In this document: positions 36,548 through 46,787 of the stretch, piece after piece | How positions within the stretch are numbered: position 1 is the stretch's first letter | Layout of the letters: each line of letters starts with the position of its first letter | From: Ciborinia camelliae | Taxonomy: Eukaryota; Ascomycota; Leotiomycetes; Helotiales; Sclerotiniaceae | Length of the DNA stretch: 56,785 nucleotides | NCBI GenBank assembly: GCA_025890175.1 | Contig: JANPYM010000005.1 | Span: forward strand, 2,401,170-2,457,954 | Reading direction: 5' to 3' | Program-made: the position numbers and the translations under genes | The notes under the pieces: model-generated | Database searches by the model: none | What the model saw: the letters and a program-made list of their open reading frames with translations, nothing else | What the model was told of the DNA's origin: nothing

Positions 36548-37470
36548 TGGTTGCATATCTGAGAAGTGCCGTGGCGGAACAGAGGATAATGGGGGTTTGG
36601 GGTTTTGGAGGTTTGGAGCTTATGTTGCATATCTAAACTTCCGCCATGATGAAACTGGACTGGCGGTATGGTAAATGGTAAAGTTATGGAGGTTTTGTTG
36701 CATATCTGAACTTCCGCCACGGCGAAACTATCCAGCTGTTAAAGTTTTGTTGCATATCTAAACTTCCATCATGATGAAATTATCCAGCTGTTAAACTTAT
36801 ATCAACGGAAATTTTAAAGTTTTGTTGCATATCTGAGAAACCGTTATGGCGAAACTTTATATACTATAGGTATATATGTTAAAGTTATGGTTATATTGCA
36901 TATCTAAGAAGTGCCGTGGTGAAAGTGGGGATTTATTAGAGTTATAGAGGTTATATTGCATATCTAAGAATGTTTTATAGTTTTGTTGCATATCTGAGAA
37001 GTGCTGTGATGAAACTGTCCAGCTGTTAAAGTTATGTTGCATATCTAGAAAGGTTTCAGTTTCATGATGAAAGAGGGGATATTAGGGATTTGGTTGCATA
37101 TCTAAGAAAGTGCCGTGGCGGAATATAGGATATAAAAGGTTTGGGGTTTGGGATTTGGTTACACATTTAAACTTCCGTTATAATGAAATTATTTAGCTAT
37201 TAAAGTTATAAAGGTTTTGTTACATATCTAAAAATATTTCATAGCGAAACGAAAATATTTCATAGCGAAACGAAATATATTATAGGTATTTATATATGTT
37301 AAAATGATAATTATGGTTATATTGCATATCTAAACTTCCGCCACGGCGGAACTTTGCATACATATCTATTATATATGTTGAAGTTGACGTTATGTTGTAT
37401 ATCTGAGAAAGCGTTGTGGCGGAATTAAGGATATTGAAGTTATATTGCATATCTGAAAAAGCGCCATGGT
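36548..37470. repeat. Cluster of about 15 degenerate TTGCATATCT elements
   Basis: The core TTGCATATCT recurs at about 36551, 36624, 36698, 36749, 36824, 36897, 36957, 36985, 37036, 37093, 37159, 37219, 37322, 37393 and 37445. It is usually followed by GAGAAGTGCCGTGGCGGAAC or AAACTTCCGCCACGGCGAAAC. It is often preceded by AGCTGTTAAAGTT(A/T)TG. Spacing is irregular (about 30-80 bases). Several copies carry C-to-T or G-to-A changes (for example TTCCGTTATAATGAAATTA for TTCCGCCACGGCGAAACTA). I do not recognise the family. A lone reverse copy is near 45130-45148. Confidence 0.75.
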
Positions 37471-39449
37471 ATAGTATAGTATGGTAATTTCACATCGTGG
37501 TAATTTCACGTCGTAGCGAGAAACTTCACATCGTGGTATGGTGCTCGGGGTCTATTACGGTACGGTACTGGTTGTCTTGGATTTCATTTCTATTGTTTAT
37601 CGTGTTTTTGATGCTTTGGATTTGGATTTGGATGGAGAGATTTGGATGCATACATATCTGATCTCAAGACCATGGTGTTATGAGTATAGAATAGAGAATA
37701 GAATAGAGAAGAGATATGTTATATATCCTGTTGGAAAGACACTATCTTATAAACCTTATAAATATATAACATGATAGGTAAGAAAAGATATTTGTTGCAT
37801 TCCTCACTTAGAGGTAAGTGGCACGTTATTGTGTGTTTGAAGTTTTAAGCCCTTTTCGCTTGCTCATCTTGCGGTATTTTGATGACGAGAAGCTGGGATT
37901 CTCTCGCTGCTGCTGCGAGATGGGAGGGAATATGTAAGGTAAGATGGAATTAAAAGGCAGGTTTAAAAAGTTATATTGGTTGAAAGTAAAGAAGACGCAA
38001 TTTTTCATCAAGAATCGCGTTATATAGTAAGGAAGGTAGAAGGAAGGTAAGAAGGAATAGATGTAGTATAAATATATGTATGGATGGAAAATATCGACTG
38101 ATATAGTTCATCTTGAATATAAGAATTGAGGGAGGTTCGTATATAATCAAACCAAGTCTTTTGTTTTCCTTAATTTTATCGCAAGATCTAGAATAAACCA
38201 GAAATAAAAAACCATCATATGAAATTCCCGCATCTGGATCCAGTATTTGATAGCAGTAATTTAGGGGCCTTTTATTATCTTTATGAGTAGGTAAGAGATG
38301 ATGAATACCTTTGATTCGTCTTGGAGACTTGGGAGCTCTGATATCCTAACTTTATGTAATCATTTAAACAACCAGTTTAAATGTTATTTCATAGAATGGA
38401 CTTTTCAATTGGTATCCAAGTCGAGACCGCGTTAATTGTGAGTGACTTCTTTCGAATCAAAGCATCATGGCTAGTATCTCACACTCGTGGTACTGTAAAT
38501 AATAAATATACTCCTGAACAGCATACCAGATGAAGGATTTCCTTCGAGGACATTTCGACTTCGAAATCACTGGTTCAACAACTTTCATCATGACCGATTG
38601 CTTTTTGAGAGGACATATTATAGATGTTTTCTCGACTTTGCCAATCCTCAGTTTGGTTGGACAATACTTACTTACTCAAGTAATTGCATGCCACCGTAGG
38701 CCTTAAGATTTCCGAAGGAGAGTTGAGGGGGAAAATGAATGTGTTCCCTAGGTAGGTATTCATTGTGAAGGCAATTTTTGTTTTTTATATCATATACATT
38801 GATTCTGCACTAGCAGATAAGCAGATACCAAGGAGATGGAAGCATTTTTGAATCTATAACCCATTGACTGAATGATGATATATTATAATGTTCGTAAAAT
38901 AGCAATATCTTTCTGCTTATATATGATGCCGGAGATGTTGTACTGCGAACTCTTGAGCAAATATATAATTATGTAATACTTCCATGTTGTATAATGGCAT
39001 CGGGTTCCAATTGGATAGGTCCGATGATAGATCAGTTCTGTTTTATTGTTGTAATGGTTTCTTGCACGTACTTCATTTGCTTGAGTCATCATACACACAC
39101 ACACATTTCACTTGCTATTTGGAACATGCAGTATTTGCCCAAGTCTTGGCGAAAAAAAGCCAATGACCTAGCTAACTTCCAAACAAAATTTCCAAGTAGC
39201 TTCACAACCACCCAAAGTGACAAGGAATAGATAGATCTAGATAGAAGAATCTAAAACTAAAATAACAGTGATTAAAATAACAGTGCGAGAAGATACATCC
39301 TACAACGCTCAAATCAACCCCCACAATCCCATACCACACCCTAAAAGCAGCCCCCATTCAAGTTCCCACTCTTTCTTTGTCTCACCCCACCCGCAAAAAT
39401 TCCACACACCAAAAAACTTCACCTCCCCATATCTCGACCAATCCTCAAC
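37471..39449. other. Intergenic, no gene recognised
   Basis: About 2 kb of unique-looking AT-rich sequence. Short open frames carry no recognisable domain. Confidence 0.4.
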
Positions 39450-39451
39450 TA

Positions 39452-39817
39452 ATCGTTGGCGGTGAGTAGTGATTTTATTTGAAGTTGAAGATTTTGTTTT
39501 TTTTATTTTTCCGCCAACCCCCGAAGGGGTTGGTTTGGGCAAGATGACCGTACTAGCAAGATGTCCGTTTTTTTTTTTTTTTTTAAATTTAATGAAAATT
39601 ATATTGATTAATAGATTTTATTATTTAGATTATTATTTGATTGAAATATAAAATCTATTATATAATGTTTTGATTTTAGATCAAATTGTAAAAAAGAAAA
39701 TATAGAAACGGACATCTTGCTAGTACGGTCATCTTGCCCATACCAACCCCGTATGGGGTTGGCGGAAAAATGAAAAAAAACAAAAAATATATAAAATCAC
39801 TATTCACCGCCAACGAT
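39452..39817. mobile_element. Foldback MITE, 366 bases, TA target duplication
   Basis: The ends are ATCGTTGGCGGTGA and TCACCGCCAACGAT. They are part of imperfect terminal inverted repeats of about 110-125 bases (39452-39575 and 39707-39817) around an AT-rich core. TA dinucleotides at 39450-39451 and 39818-39819 fit a Tc1/mariner-type target duplication. Each arm carries its own inner palindrome (CCAACCCCNNNNGGGGTTGG), so the element can form a cruciform with side hairpins. Matching arm segments include GCAAGATGACCGTACTAGCA on the left and its complement on the right. There is no coding capacity, so it would need a transposase in trans. Confidence 0.88.
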
Positions 39818-39851
39818 TAATTCGAACTATTTCAGATGCAAAAGAAAAAGC

Positions 39852-39858
39852 AAAAAAA
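39852..39858 (-). terminator. RNA polymerase III T-run terminator of tRNA-Ile
   Basis: A run of seven T on the minus strand lies a few bases downstream of the tRNA 3' end, as expected for polymerase III termination. Confidence 0.8.
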
Positions 39859-39861
39859 TAC

Positions 39862-39973
39862 TGATCACTGGCGGGGTCGAACCGCCGACCTTGGCGTTGT
39901 TAATCGTCTTATATTCGAATGAATAGAAGGGGAGATATTAGCACCACGCTCTAACCAACTGAGCTAAGCGACC
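39862..39973 (-). tRNA. tRNA-Ile (anticodon AAT) with a 38-base intron
   Basis: On the minus strand the 5' half is GGTCGCTTAGCTCAGTTGG.. and the 3' half ends CGGTTCGACCCCGCC AGTGATC A. The acceptor stem GGTCGCT pairs with AGTGATC, using G-T pairs. The anticodon stem TGGTG/CGCCA closes the loop CTAATAA once an intron at 39898-39935 is removed. The intron follows A37, the canonical position. The anticodon AAT reads isoleucine codons after A-to-I editing. CCA is not encoded, as is normal in eukaryotes. Box A (TTAGCTCAGTTGG) and box B (GGTTCGACC) are both present. Confidence 0.93.
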
Positions 39974-40694
39974 GAGTTAGTTATCATGTTATTTGATGGA
40001 GGAAGGGTGATTAGTTTGGAATATGTATGTTAGATAGTGAGAAGAGTTGGATTTAGACCGCAGCTTGTAAGTGTGATTGGTGGATAAGTTGAAAATTTTC
40101 ACGGTGGTGGGCCGGAAGATGCGGACTAAGGGATGTTTAACCGAGGTGTAGATCGGTTAAAATTTGAGTATGGTTTCGGAGATTGGGATTTTAAGTCCGA
40201 TGGATAAATAGATCCCTACGTAGATAACCTTATTCCTCGAAAATAATAAGGTAGTTACAGTATGATTGAAGCATCTGAATATGCGTCTTTTATCAAATTA
40301 TTCGGTGTCTTCTGTATCACTACCTAGATAGGTAGTATCACAAACCGAGTGCGGCTATTTTTATACCATCAATCATATATATTCATCTCGTTGCATAGCA
40401 GCATACAAATATCGAATACCGAATAGTTTCCCCTTGGGTTTCTCTTCCATATGTCTGAAATGAAGTGGAAGGGTTTCGGCGCAGGAGCAAAAAACCGACC
40501 TCTTCATTTTACTGCGATCGGCTCACGTGATTTTTGGGCTTCATGTGATTCTGAAACGAAGTGGAAGGGTTTCGTTTGAGGCTCTGTGGGTCCTCCCACG
40601 CTCTATCACATCTCATTGACCTTATAACTTTTTGTCGTAGATCTTAAGGGGATGAAACAGTTCTGCATCACATGATATGATATGTCATATATAA
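39974..40694. other. Intergenic between the tRNA and a solo LTR
   Basis: About 720 bases. A near-repeat GAA(A/-)(T/C)GAAGTGGAAGGGTTTCG occurs at about 40459-40479 and 40555-40576, on both sides of a CACGTGATTTTT site. No gene recognised. Confidence 0.4.
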
Positions 40695-40871
40695 TGTTGA
40701 AATTAGGTAGATCACGTGAAGGTGCAAGTTGTGTGATGTATTTGAAATTACTATAGAACTAAGGTTGAACCTTGTATGCTATTTAAGCTTAAGATAGGGC
40801 GCTAGACCGTATTAGGCCTACGGCCCGCTTCGCGGTCCGTACGGCTCATACGGCCCTGGCTACTCTCAACA
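40695..40871. mobile_element. Solo LTR with TATAA target duplication
   Basis: A 177-base segment starts TGTTGA and ends TCAACA. It is flanked by the 5-base direct repeat TATAA at 40690-40694 and 40872-40876. Like the element at 12327 it has an ATCACGTG site near the left end and a GC-rich palindromic block (GGCCTACGGCCCGCTTCGCG) in its right half. No retrotransposon coding sequence is adjacent, although an assembly gap starts 84 bases downstream. Confidence 0.82.
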
Positions 40872-40955
40872 TATAATCTTGATGTTTATTTCTCCTTCTT
40901 TCCTAGTTGTGAGCTTCGAATTCAATCATTTCATTTCATTCTCCAGCCCAGGCTT

Positions 40956-40965
40956 NNNNNNNNNN
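40956..40965. other. Assembly gap (10 N) flanked by a 29-base duplication
   Basis: The 29 bases before the gap (40927-40955) are identical to the 29 bases after it (40966-40994), beginning CATTTCATTTCATTCTCCAG. A 22-base C run and an A run follow at 40998-41027. The gap is probably a scaffolding join of overlapping contig ends next to a homopolymer. Confidence 0.95.
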
Positions 40966-41027
40966 CATTTCATTTCATTCTCCAGCCCAGGCTTAAACCC
41001 CCCCCCCCCCCCCCCCCCCAAAAAAAA

Positions 41028-43407
41028 TCCCGTGGGAATTTAACTTGGAGATGATTTTCTATGCCAGTGTACTGCATATTGATGTCGATATACATAAGTG
41101 GTATATCATACATAGTATTATTACAGAAATAAAGAATCGTGGACTGAAGATTCTTGTCCATTTTATAATGGGGTGAGTTGTGGAGTTATAGTGAGGGGGG
41201 AAGTCAATATATAGGTATATATCCCGACCATTAAACCTTTCCGTTCAGATTGGTAAAATAATTTCTCTTGGAATAGTTAAAAGAACGCGGTTCTTGAAAT
41301 CATTCGATTCCTTGAAATCCCTTCAAGTGGGCGTTTATCTATTCTATCCCACATATTGAGTCGACACTGCACTATTTCATCATGATTCAAAGTTCTGCTA
41401 ACCCTGATGAACTTAACCCGACACTTGGGATGTTAAATGTGAGAATGGGAAAGATGGTTTAATTCTCTCGATTTATATAAAAGGTGATATATTTCGAAGC
41501 GGAGAGAAGTTTCTCTTGCTTTTTCTAGACTTTCTCGAATTGTGGTATCTTTCCAGACAAACTCCTCGGGTGTTCTCTTAATATCGAATACGTGTTACTT
41601 AAATCAATAAAGAAGGTTTCTCTTTCAGTTCCCACAATTTCCCACAATTTCTCAAAAAAGAACCTCGAGAATCGAATAGAGTCCAGGTGTTATTATCGCG
41701 ATGGTGTAATTGGGGAGGAGTAATGTATACATAGGTAGGTATTGGAGGATAATCGAGGAAGAAATATCGAAAAGATAAGATATTGAAGCCTCGACGATAT
41801 TTAAACACATGCAAGAGTGTGGTTTCAACACGATCTTGGATTTCTGGACGAAGATTGATTGTATTTATTAATTTTCGTGGATTTTTAAAAGAGAGCGTAC
41901 TGAACGAATTCTCTCAGAATGTCCCCAGATGGATACTCCGATCTTCTAGTTATGATACAGGAAAATGGGTAGTCCTGGTAAGAAGTAACTTATGATGATA
42001 CCTATCTTGTGAAAGAGATCATTGGGATTCTCAAGGCATGCGTTGAGTTTGACCTCGATGATGTAAAGCTATCGCTGGAAAAAGAAGAGATTGATTAAAT
42101 GGGCTTGTGTCATGGTGGTTGGGGTTGCTAGAAAGGTATCTGTTCTATTAGTAGAGATCCCCTGGTACTCAACCTGTCTGTTGCATATCACAAGATATAG
42201 TCAAGGTAGAAAAATTACCTACTAGGATATTGACTTGGAAATATCAAGTATGTGTGATGCATCAAGCGATTAAAATTATTCATATTTACAAATCATCTAT
42301 CCAGTCAATCATCAGCTATTAAGTTCACTCATCTCCCGAACTTCAAACTCCTTCAAGTCTCTAATCTCCATATCTCTCCCCGATACCTTGATATATTGAG
42401 GTCTCCGGAGAGAACGAAGCCCTATCTATATATTAAAAATGCAGGTACACGTGGCCCTTTCTTACATATCCTTCTGTTCCCCTTCCCGATATCACCTCTC
42501 CGAAATCTTGAACACCCGGTTTCCGAGTCTCATCATCAAATCTATGTTGATATTTAAGGCTTGCAGGCTTCCGCTTCCTATCCATCCTATTAGCTCTTGT
42601 CTAAGAAAAAGCAAGCAGTCGTCAAATCGGAAAACAAATAGAGAAATACTAGGCAAGATCTTACCAAATTAAGCCCTACCATCCCAAAATTAAACATCAC
42701 ATGGATCTCTGTAGAAGTTGACCGACTTTGAAAAAAAGATCGTCATTTTTATGCTCATCATCTATGATGATGATGACTTGATGCAGATACTATCTCAAGA
42801 TTTCCCTTCAATTAAATTTCTCTTTCGAAGCTCTGCCCATTGATATTTCAGCTCCCATCCTGTCTACTGTTAGAAATCATGCCAGTAAAATTGTACTGCT
42901 ATGTAGGTTAATTGTTTGAATCGAGGACCTTTGAGTTGATGCGGGTGTTTGTGCAGGTGTTTGTGCAGGTGTTCCATGTTTTGGATGATGTTGACGAAAA
43001 TTAGATTGTCAAGCTTGGTAAAAACGAGGGCAGCGAAGGCTTTTTCGGCCACAAATAGGTAAGCAAGATGATGAAAGAGATAGTGGTAGGTATCGCCAGG
43101 AAGGGAAGGAGGGTTGTGAGAACCTTAGAGCAGACTGAAAGTCTTGTCTCGAGCGTTGATTGGAAACTCCATGATACCAAAACAACAGATCCAAATAGCA
43201 GCACTCGAAAGCCCGAAACATGGAAACAAGAAATCCAAGCATCATATCCAAGGAAAATCCAAACACCAGACACCAAACACCAAGTATCAAATACCAACTC
43301 CAAATCCGAGCAGTCAAACCAAACAACTGATACAAAAAAATAGATTCAAACCAATCATCCAAATTTTGAACCCCTCCCCCTCCCCCCAAAAACAAACATT
43401 GATCTTG
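41028..43407. other. Long intergenic stretch, no gene recognised
   Basis: About 2.4 kb of AT-rich DNA. Open frames under 140 codons have no recognisable domains, and no tRNA-like fold was seen. Confidence 0.4.
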
Positions 43408-43735
43408 AATCTCCATACAAAACCCCAATCCATAACCTCAGTCTTAAATCTATCTGGAATCCCTCTCGAAAACTTTAATCACAAATCTCCATCTAAAAAC
43501 CCAATCTGTAACTTGGCTTTTGATTGTCCATTTAGAAACCCCAATCTACAACTTCAAAGTTGAATCTCCATTCAGCAACCAGATCCACAACTCCAGTCCT
43601 AAATTTCTACCTATGAAATCCTATCCACAATCTCAACCTTGAATCTTAATCCTAAATCTCTATTTAGAAACTCCAATCTACAGCCTTAGGATTGAATCAT
43701 CATCTGAGAACCCCATCCACAACAACCCAAACCCT
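43408..43735. repeat. Degenerate ~40-base minisatellite, about 8 copies
   Basis: The consensus unit starts AATCTCCATCTAGAAACCCC and continues AATCTACAACCTCAGTCTTG. Copies begin near 43408, 43447, 43484, 43522, 43563, 43602, 43655 and 43696 and differ at many positions. Short frames through it are not convincing genes. Confidence 0.7.
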
Positions 43736-45282
43736 TAAAGTTCGAAAACAACCCGAGCACCAATCTAGAAACTCTACACCCAGTCTTGAAAGCAGATCAC
43801 ACACCAATCCTGAATCTCAACCTAGGACTCCCATCTCTAGCCCTCAATATCCTAAAAGCTCAATCCCCGAAAACAAGAAATTGAAACTACCTAGGTATAG
43901 CTATCAATATTCCACCCCCAACTTTCAACACCCTCAGAACTCCAAAAAAACAGATCAAATATCAGTACCTCAAAACCACAAAGGCCATGGCCACATCTTC
44001 GAAGAACGGTGCTCAATAATACAGCATATCACCAGATCGTAGCGGGGTATTGCTCACAGAGAAACCAGTGAAGAAAATGCCGAATAGATGTCCGAAACTG
44101 ACAAATGTAGATAATGTAGCGGTTTCGTGGTCTCCTAAGTGTAAAGGAGATAAGATATTTGGCCCGGAGACAATGGAGGTCGTATGGCTTAGTCGCTGTA
44201 TAGTAATAAGCCGACAACCCTGGAGCCATTTGCTCGACCTTGGGGCGGAATTGTAAGAGAATTCAAATATGAGCTTGATCCATTTTAGCTGGAAAATGGT
44301 TTGATAGAACTGTATTCAATTTAGTCTGGGTTTATTACAACCCAAATGACACCTAAGATAAAATACAAACATATTTTATCATGAGCCATACGGAGAGTGC
44401 TTTGGATATTGTCACTGAGGTTATTGTTTGAGAGAGGTTGAAAGCTTGGATGTTTTGGAATGGGGGTGTTTATAGAAAATATTTATAGATACCTAGGTTA
44501 TGTATTGAGGGTGCATTTATCAATACCGAGGGATTGTTAATTCAAATCCTTCCTTCCTGAGGTTCTGTTTAATAATTAGGTAATAACCAAAATAACAACT
44601 CATCATCCCATTCATAATCATATTCATCATCGGAATAAACATGACATTGTTTTCTGGTACTGCATGATGTTCATAATATCTCGGGATATGTTTGAATTTC
44701 CCGCAATTCGCATGCCACACTAAGGAAGGAGAAACTCGTGCCAATAACATCGGGTTCCAAGATGGCCCTGAAAGTGCTTGACTGTTTATCTGAGATGCTC
44801 ATAGAACTACAAGTCGACATCTCATACCACACTGCCAGACCCCAACCTGCATGGGCGCAATTACGAACCACTTGAATATATTCTCGATGGAGACGCAGAT
44901 TCTCAAAAAAAAGGTGCTGCTATTGAACTTCCAGTCGAAGATTTCGAGCAATCCTTAAATTACCATTACCATTACCACCAGAGGAAAACATGGAGAGTCA
45001 AATTTGTGATCTGGGTGGGGTAAGCTGAAGCTGAAAACTTTCAAGCCTACATATCCAGATGAACATTCTGAATTCTTGGTACCAGTGTATCATCAAGCAA
45101 GCCAAAAATTTGTTCATTCTTCTGGGTAAGCCCTCAGATATGCAACAAAATGGTTGATGATCACGTGGGAATCACATGATGATCACATGAACATTATCCA
45201 TTTGTTTGATTGCAACGTGGCCTACAGTCATAAGACTCTTGATGGCAGGGACGTCTCCAGTATTGGAACCCCATCAAATATC
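43736..45282. other. Intergenic, no gene recognised
   Basis: About 1.5 kb. Minus-strand frames at 44520-44871 have protein-like composition but no start, domain or consistent splice structure. A reverse copy of the TTGCATATCT element is near 45130. CACGTG/CACATG sites are near 45162-45190. Confidence 0.35.
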
Positions 45283-45854
45283 GAGGGTGTGCTCTGCACG
45301 CACGTGTTTCAGAGCCTATTCTGATTTTGAAGTTTTTAATACCTTAAGAAAAGGGGGCCGCACACGCGCCCTTTTCTTCCCCCAAACCCCTTACCCCCCA
45401 GCGCTAGAAAAGATAACAAAGAAAATTATATATTCATATAATACTAGTAAAATTGATTTCTAATATTAAAGGTTTTCCGATTTAAGCCCAGATCACATGA
45501 TTTATATAAAAATGGTTTCTAGTGGAAATCCAAATACGGAAAACGACCTCGATGGCACACAAAAAAATTGAAAAGTGACGCAGGACATTTTCTTCGCCAA
45601 GGCTCTGAAACAATGAGGGCACGCTTTGCACGTATGTGTTTTAGAGCCCATTTTGCTTCATTGCTTTTGGCTTTAAACCTTTCTTAGTTCGAATCTCGGG
45701 AACCTCGGAACCAAAGTTTTTCCAATCCAAGCTAATTACGTGATTTAATCCCTAGAGAAAATCTAATACGTAGAGTTGGAAGAGAAAACGGAAAAAACGA
45801 TACGGCACACCAAATCTAACGAACATTTTCTTCGCTAAGGCTCTGAAACATTAA
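45283..45854. repeat. Two diverged direct repeats (about 332 and 240 bases)
   Basis: Unit A (45283-45614) and unit B (45615-45854) share three blocks in the same order. The first is GAGGG(T/C)..CTNTGCACG followed by GTGTTTNAGAGCC. The second is ATACGGAAAACGA or ACGGAAAAAACGATACGGC, followed by GGCACAC. The third is ACATTTTCTTCGC followed by AAGGCTCTGAAACA. Unit A has an insert containing GGGGGCCGCACACGCGCCC. They may be remnants of an old dispersed repeat; the family is not recognised. Confidence 0.65.
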
Positions 45855-46787
45855 GGTATGTATGATGTTGAATGCTCCAGGTGGATTCTATATTTTGAAG
45901 GAATCAAAAAGATTCGATGTTTTGGGACAGATTGAAGATCATGTACGGTCGACCAAATAATGGTTTTTGCTGATTCGCAGTCCTACCTATTGAAGGCTAC
46001 GTGCGGGGGTATCTAATAAATCTGTTCTGCCATGTACCAAGGTAATGGTATCTATATGTATAGTGGCGCTCGGTTTCCTTGCTGGATTGGTTGCAAAGAG
46101 TTGTTTCCGGGTATCCGGCCTTTAACCAAGTCGGTATGGCCTTTAACCAAGTTATTACAGCCGTTAATCAAGTTAGTATGGCCTTTAACCAAGTCGGTAT
46201 GGCCTTTAACCAAGTTATTACAGCCGTTAACCAAGTTAGAACGTAACAGGACAAGAAAAGCGAATTATACCGGGCCAAGGGAACCCAAAGTTCATGCTAT
46301 GGCTAACTAGTAACGCTAGTGCGTCCGTCCACTGGTCAAATCTCTAGATAATTGCCCATCTTTTTCTTCCTCGCTTATTCTTAAAAGTTACAATTACTTT
46401 CGATAGGTACCATTACAGACAAATTGTCAACATCATCGACTCTTCCCATTTCATACAAAACTTTACGTTCCAATCAATTTAACTCATCTCATTTTTTCCA
46501 AATTTGAACTAGGGAAGATAGTGAACTTTGATTTTCAAGCTAGTGGCGATAACTTAGTTTTTCGATTTCCTGACAACTATCTTCTTCTCAATAACTTTCA
46601 CAATTTCTTCAACTTCCTCTTTTATAACACCACAACATCACGACGTCCAAACTTCTCAAAACATAACACAAATTTCCTGTAAGTATTATCTTCCACTTCA
46701 ATAATCTTTCTTCCTCAGCACATCCGAAATACCCCAAACTTATCAAACTTGAAACTTATATTCCTTTTCTCCTAGATCGGAAGAAAA
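45855..46787. other. Upstream region of the repeat-rich protein gene
   Basis: It includes a 21-base repeat array (46111-46238) inside a 92-codon ATG frame (46032-46310). A probable 5' UTR intron of the downstream gene is at 46679-46775 (GTAAGT..CTCCTAG), ending 12 bases before its start codon. The rest is pyrimidine-rich leader-like sequence. Confidence 0.5.
46111..46238. repeat. 21-base minisatellite, six copies
   Basis: The units alternate TCGGTATGGCCTTTAACCAA and TTATTACAGCCGTTAACCAA, each followed by G. In the plus frame each unit is seven residues (KSVWPLT, KLLQPLT). Confidence 0.85.

Noticed and set aside
44520..44871. Minus-strand frames with protein-like composition
   Set aside because: No ATG-led consistent model, no recognised domain and no credible splice joins. 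At most a decayed fragment.
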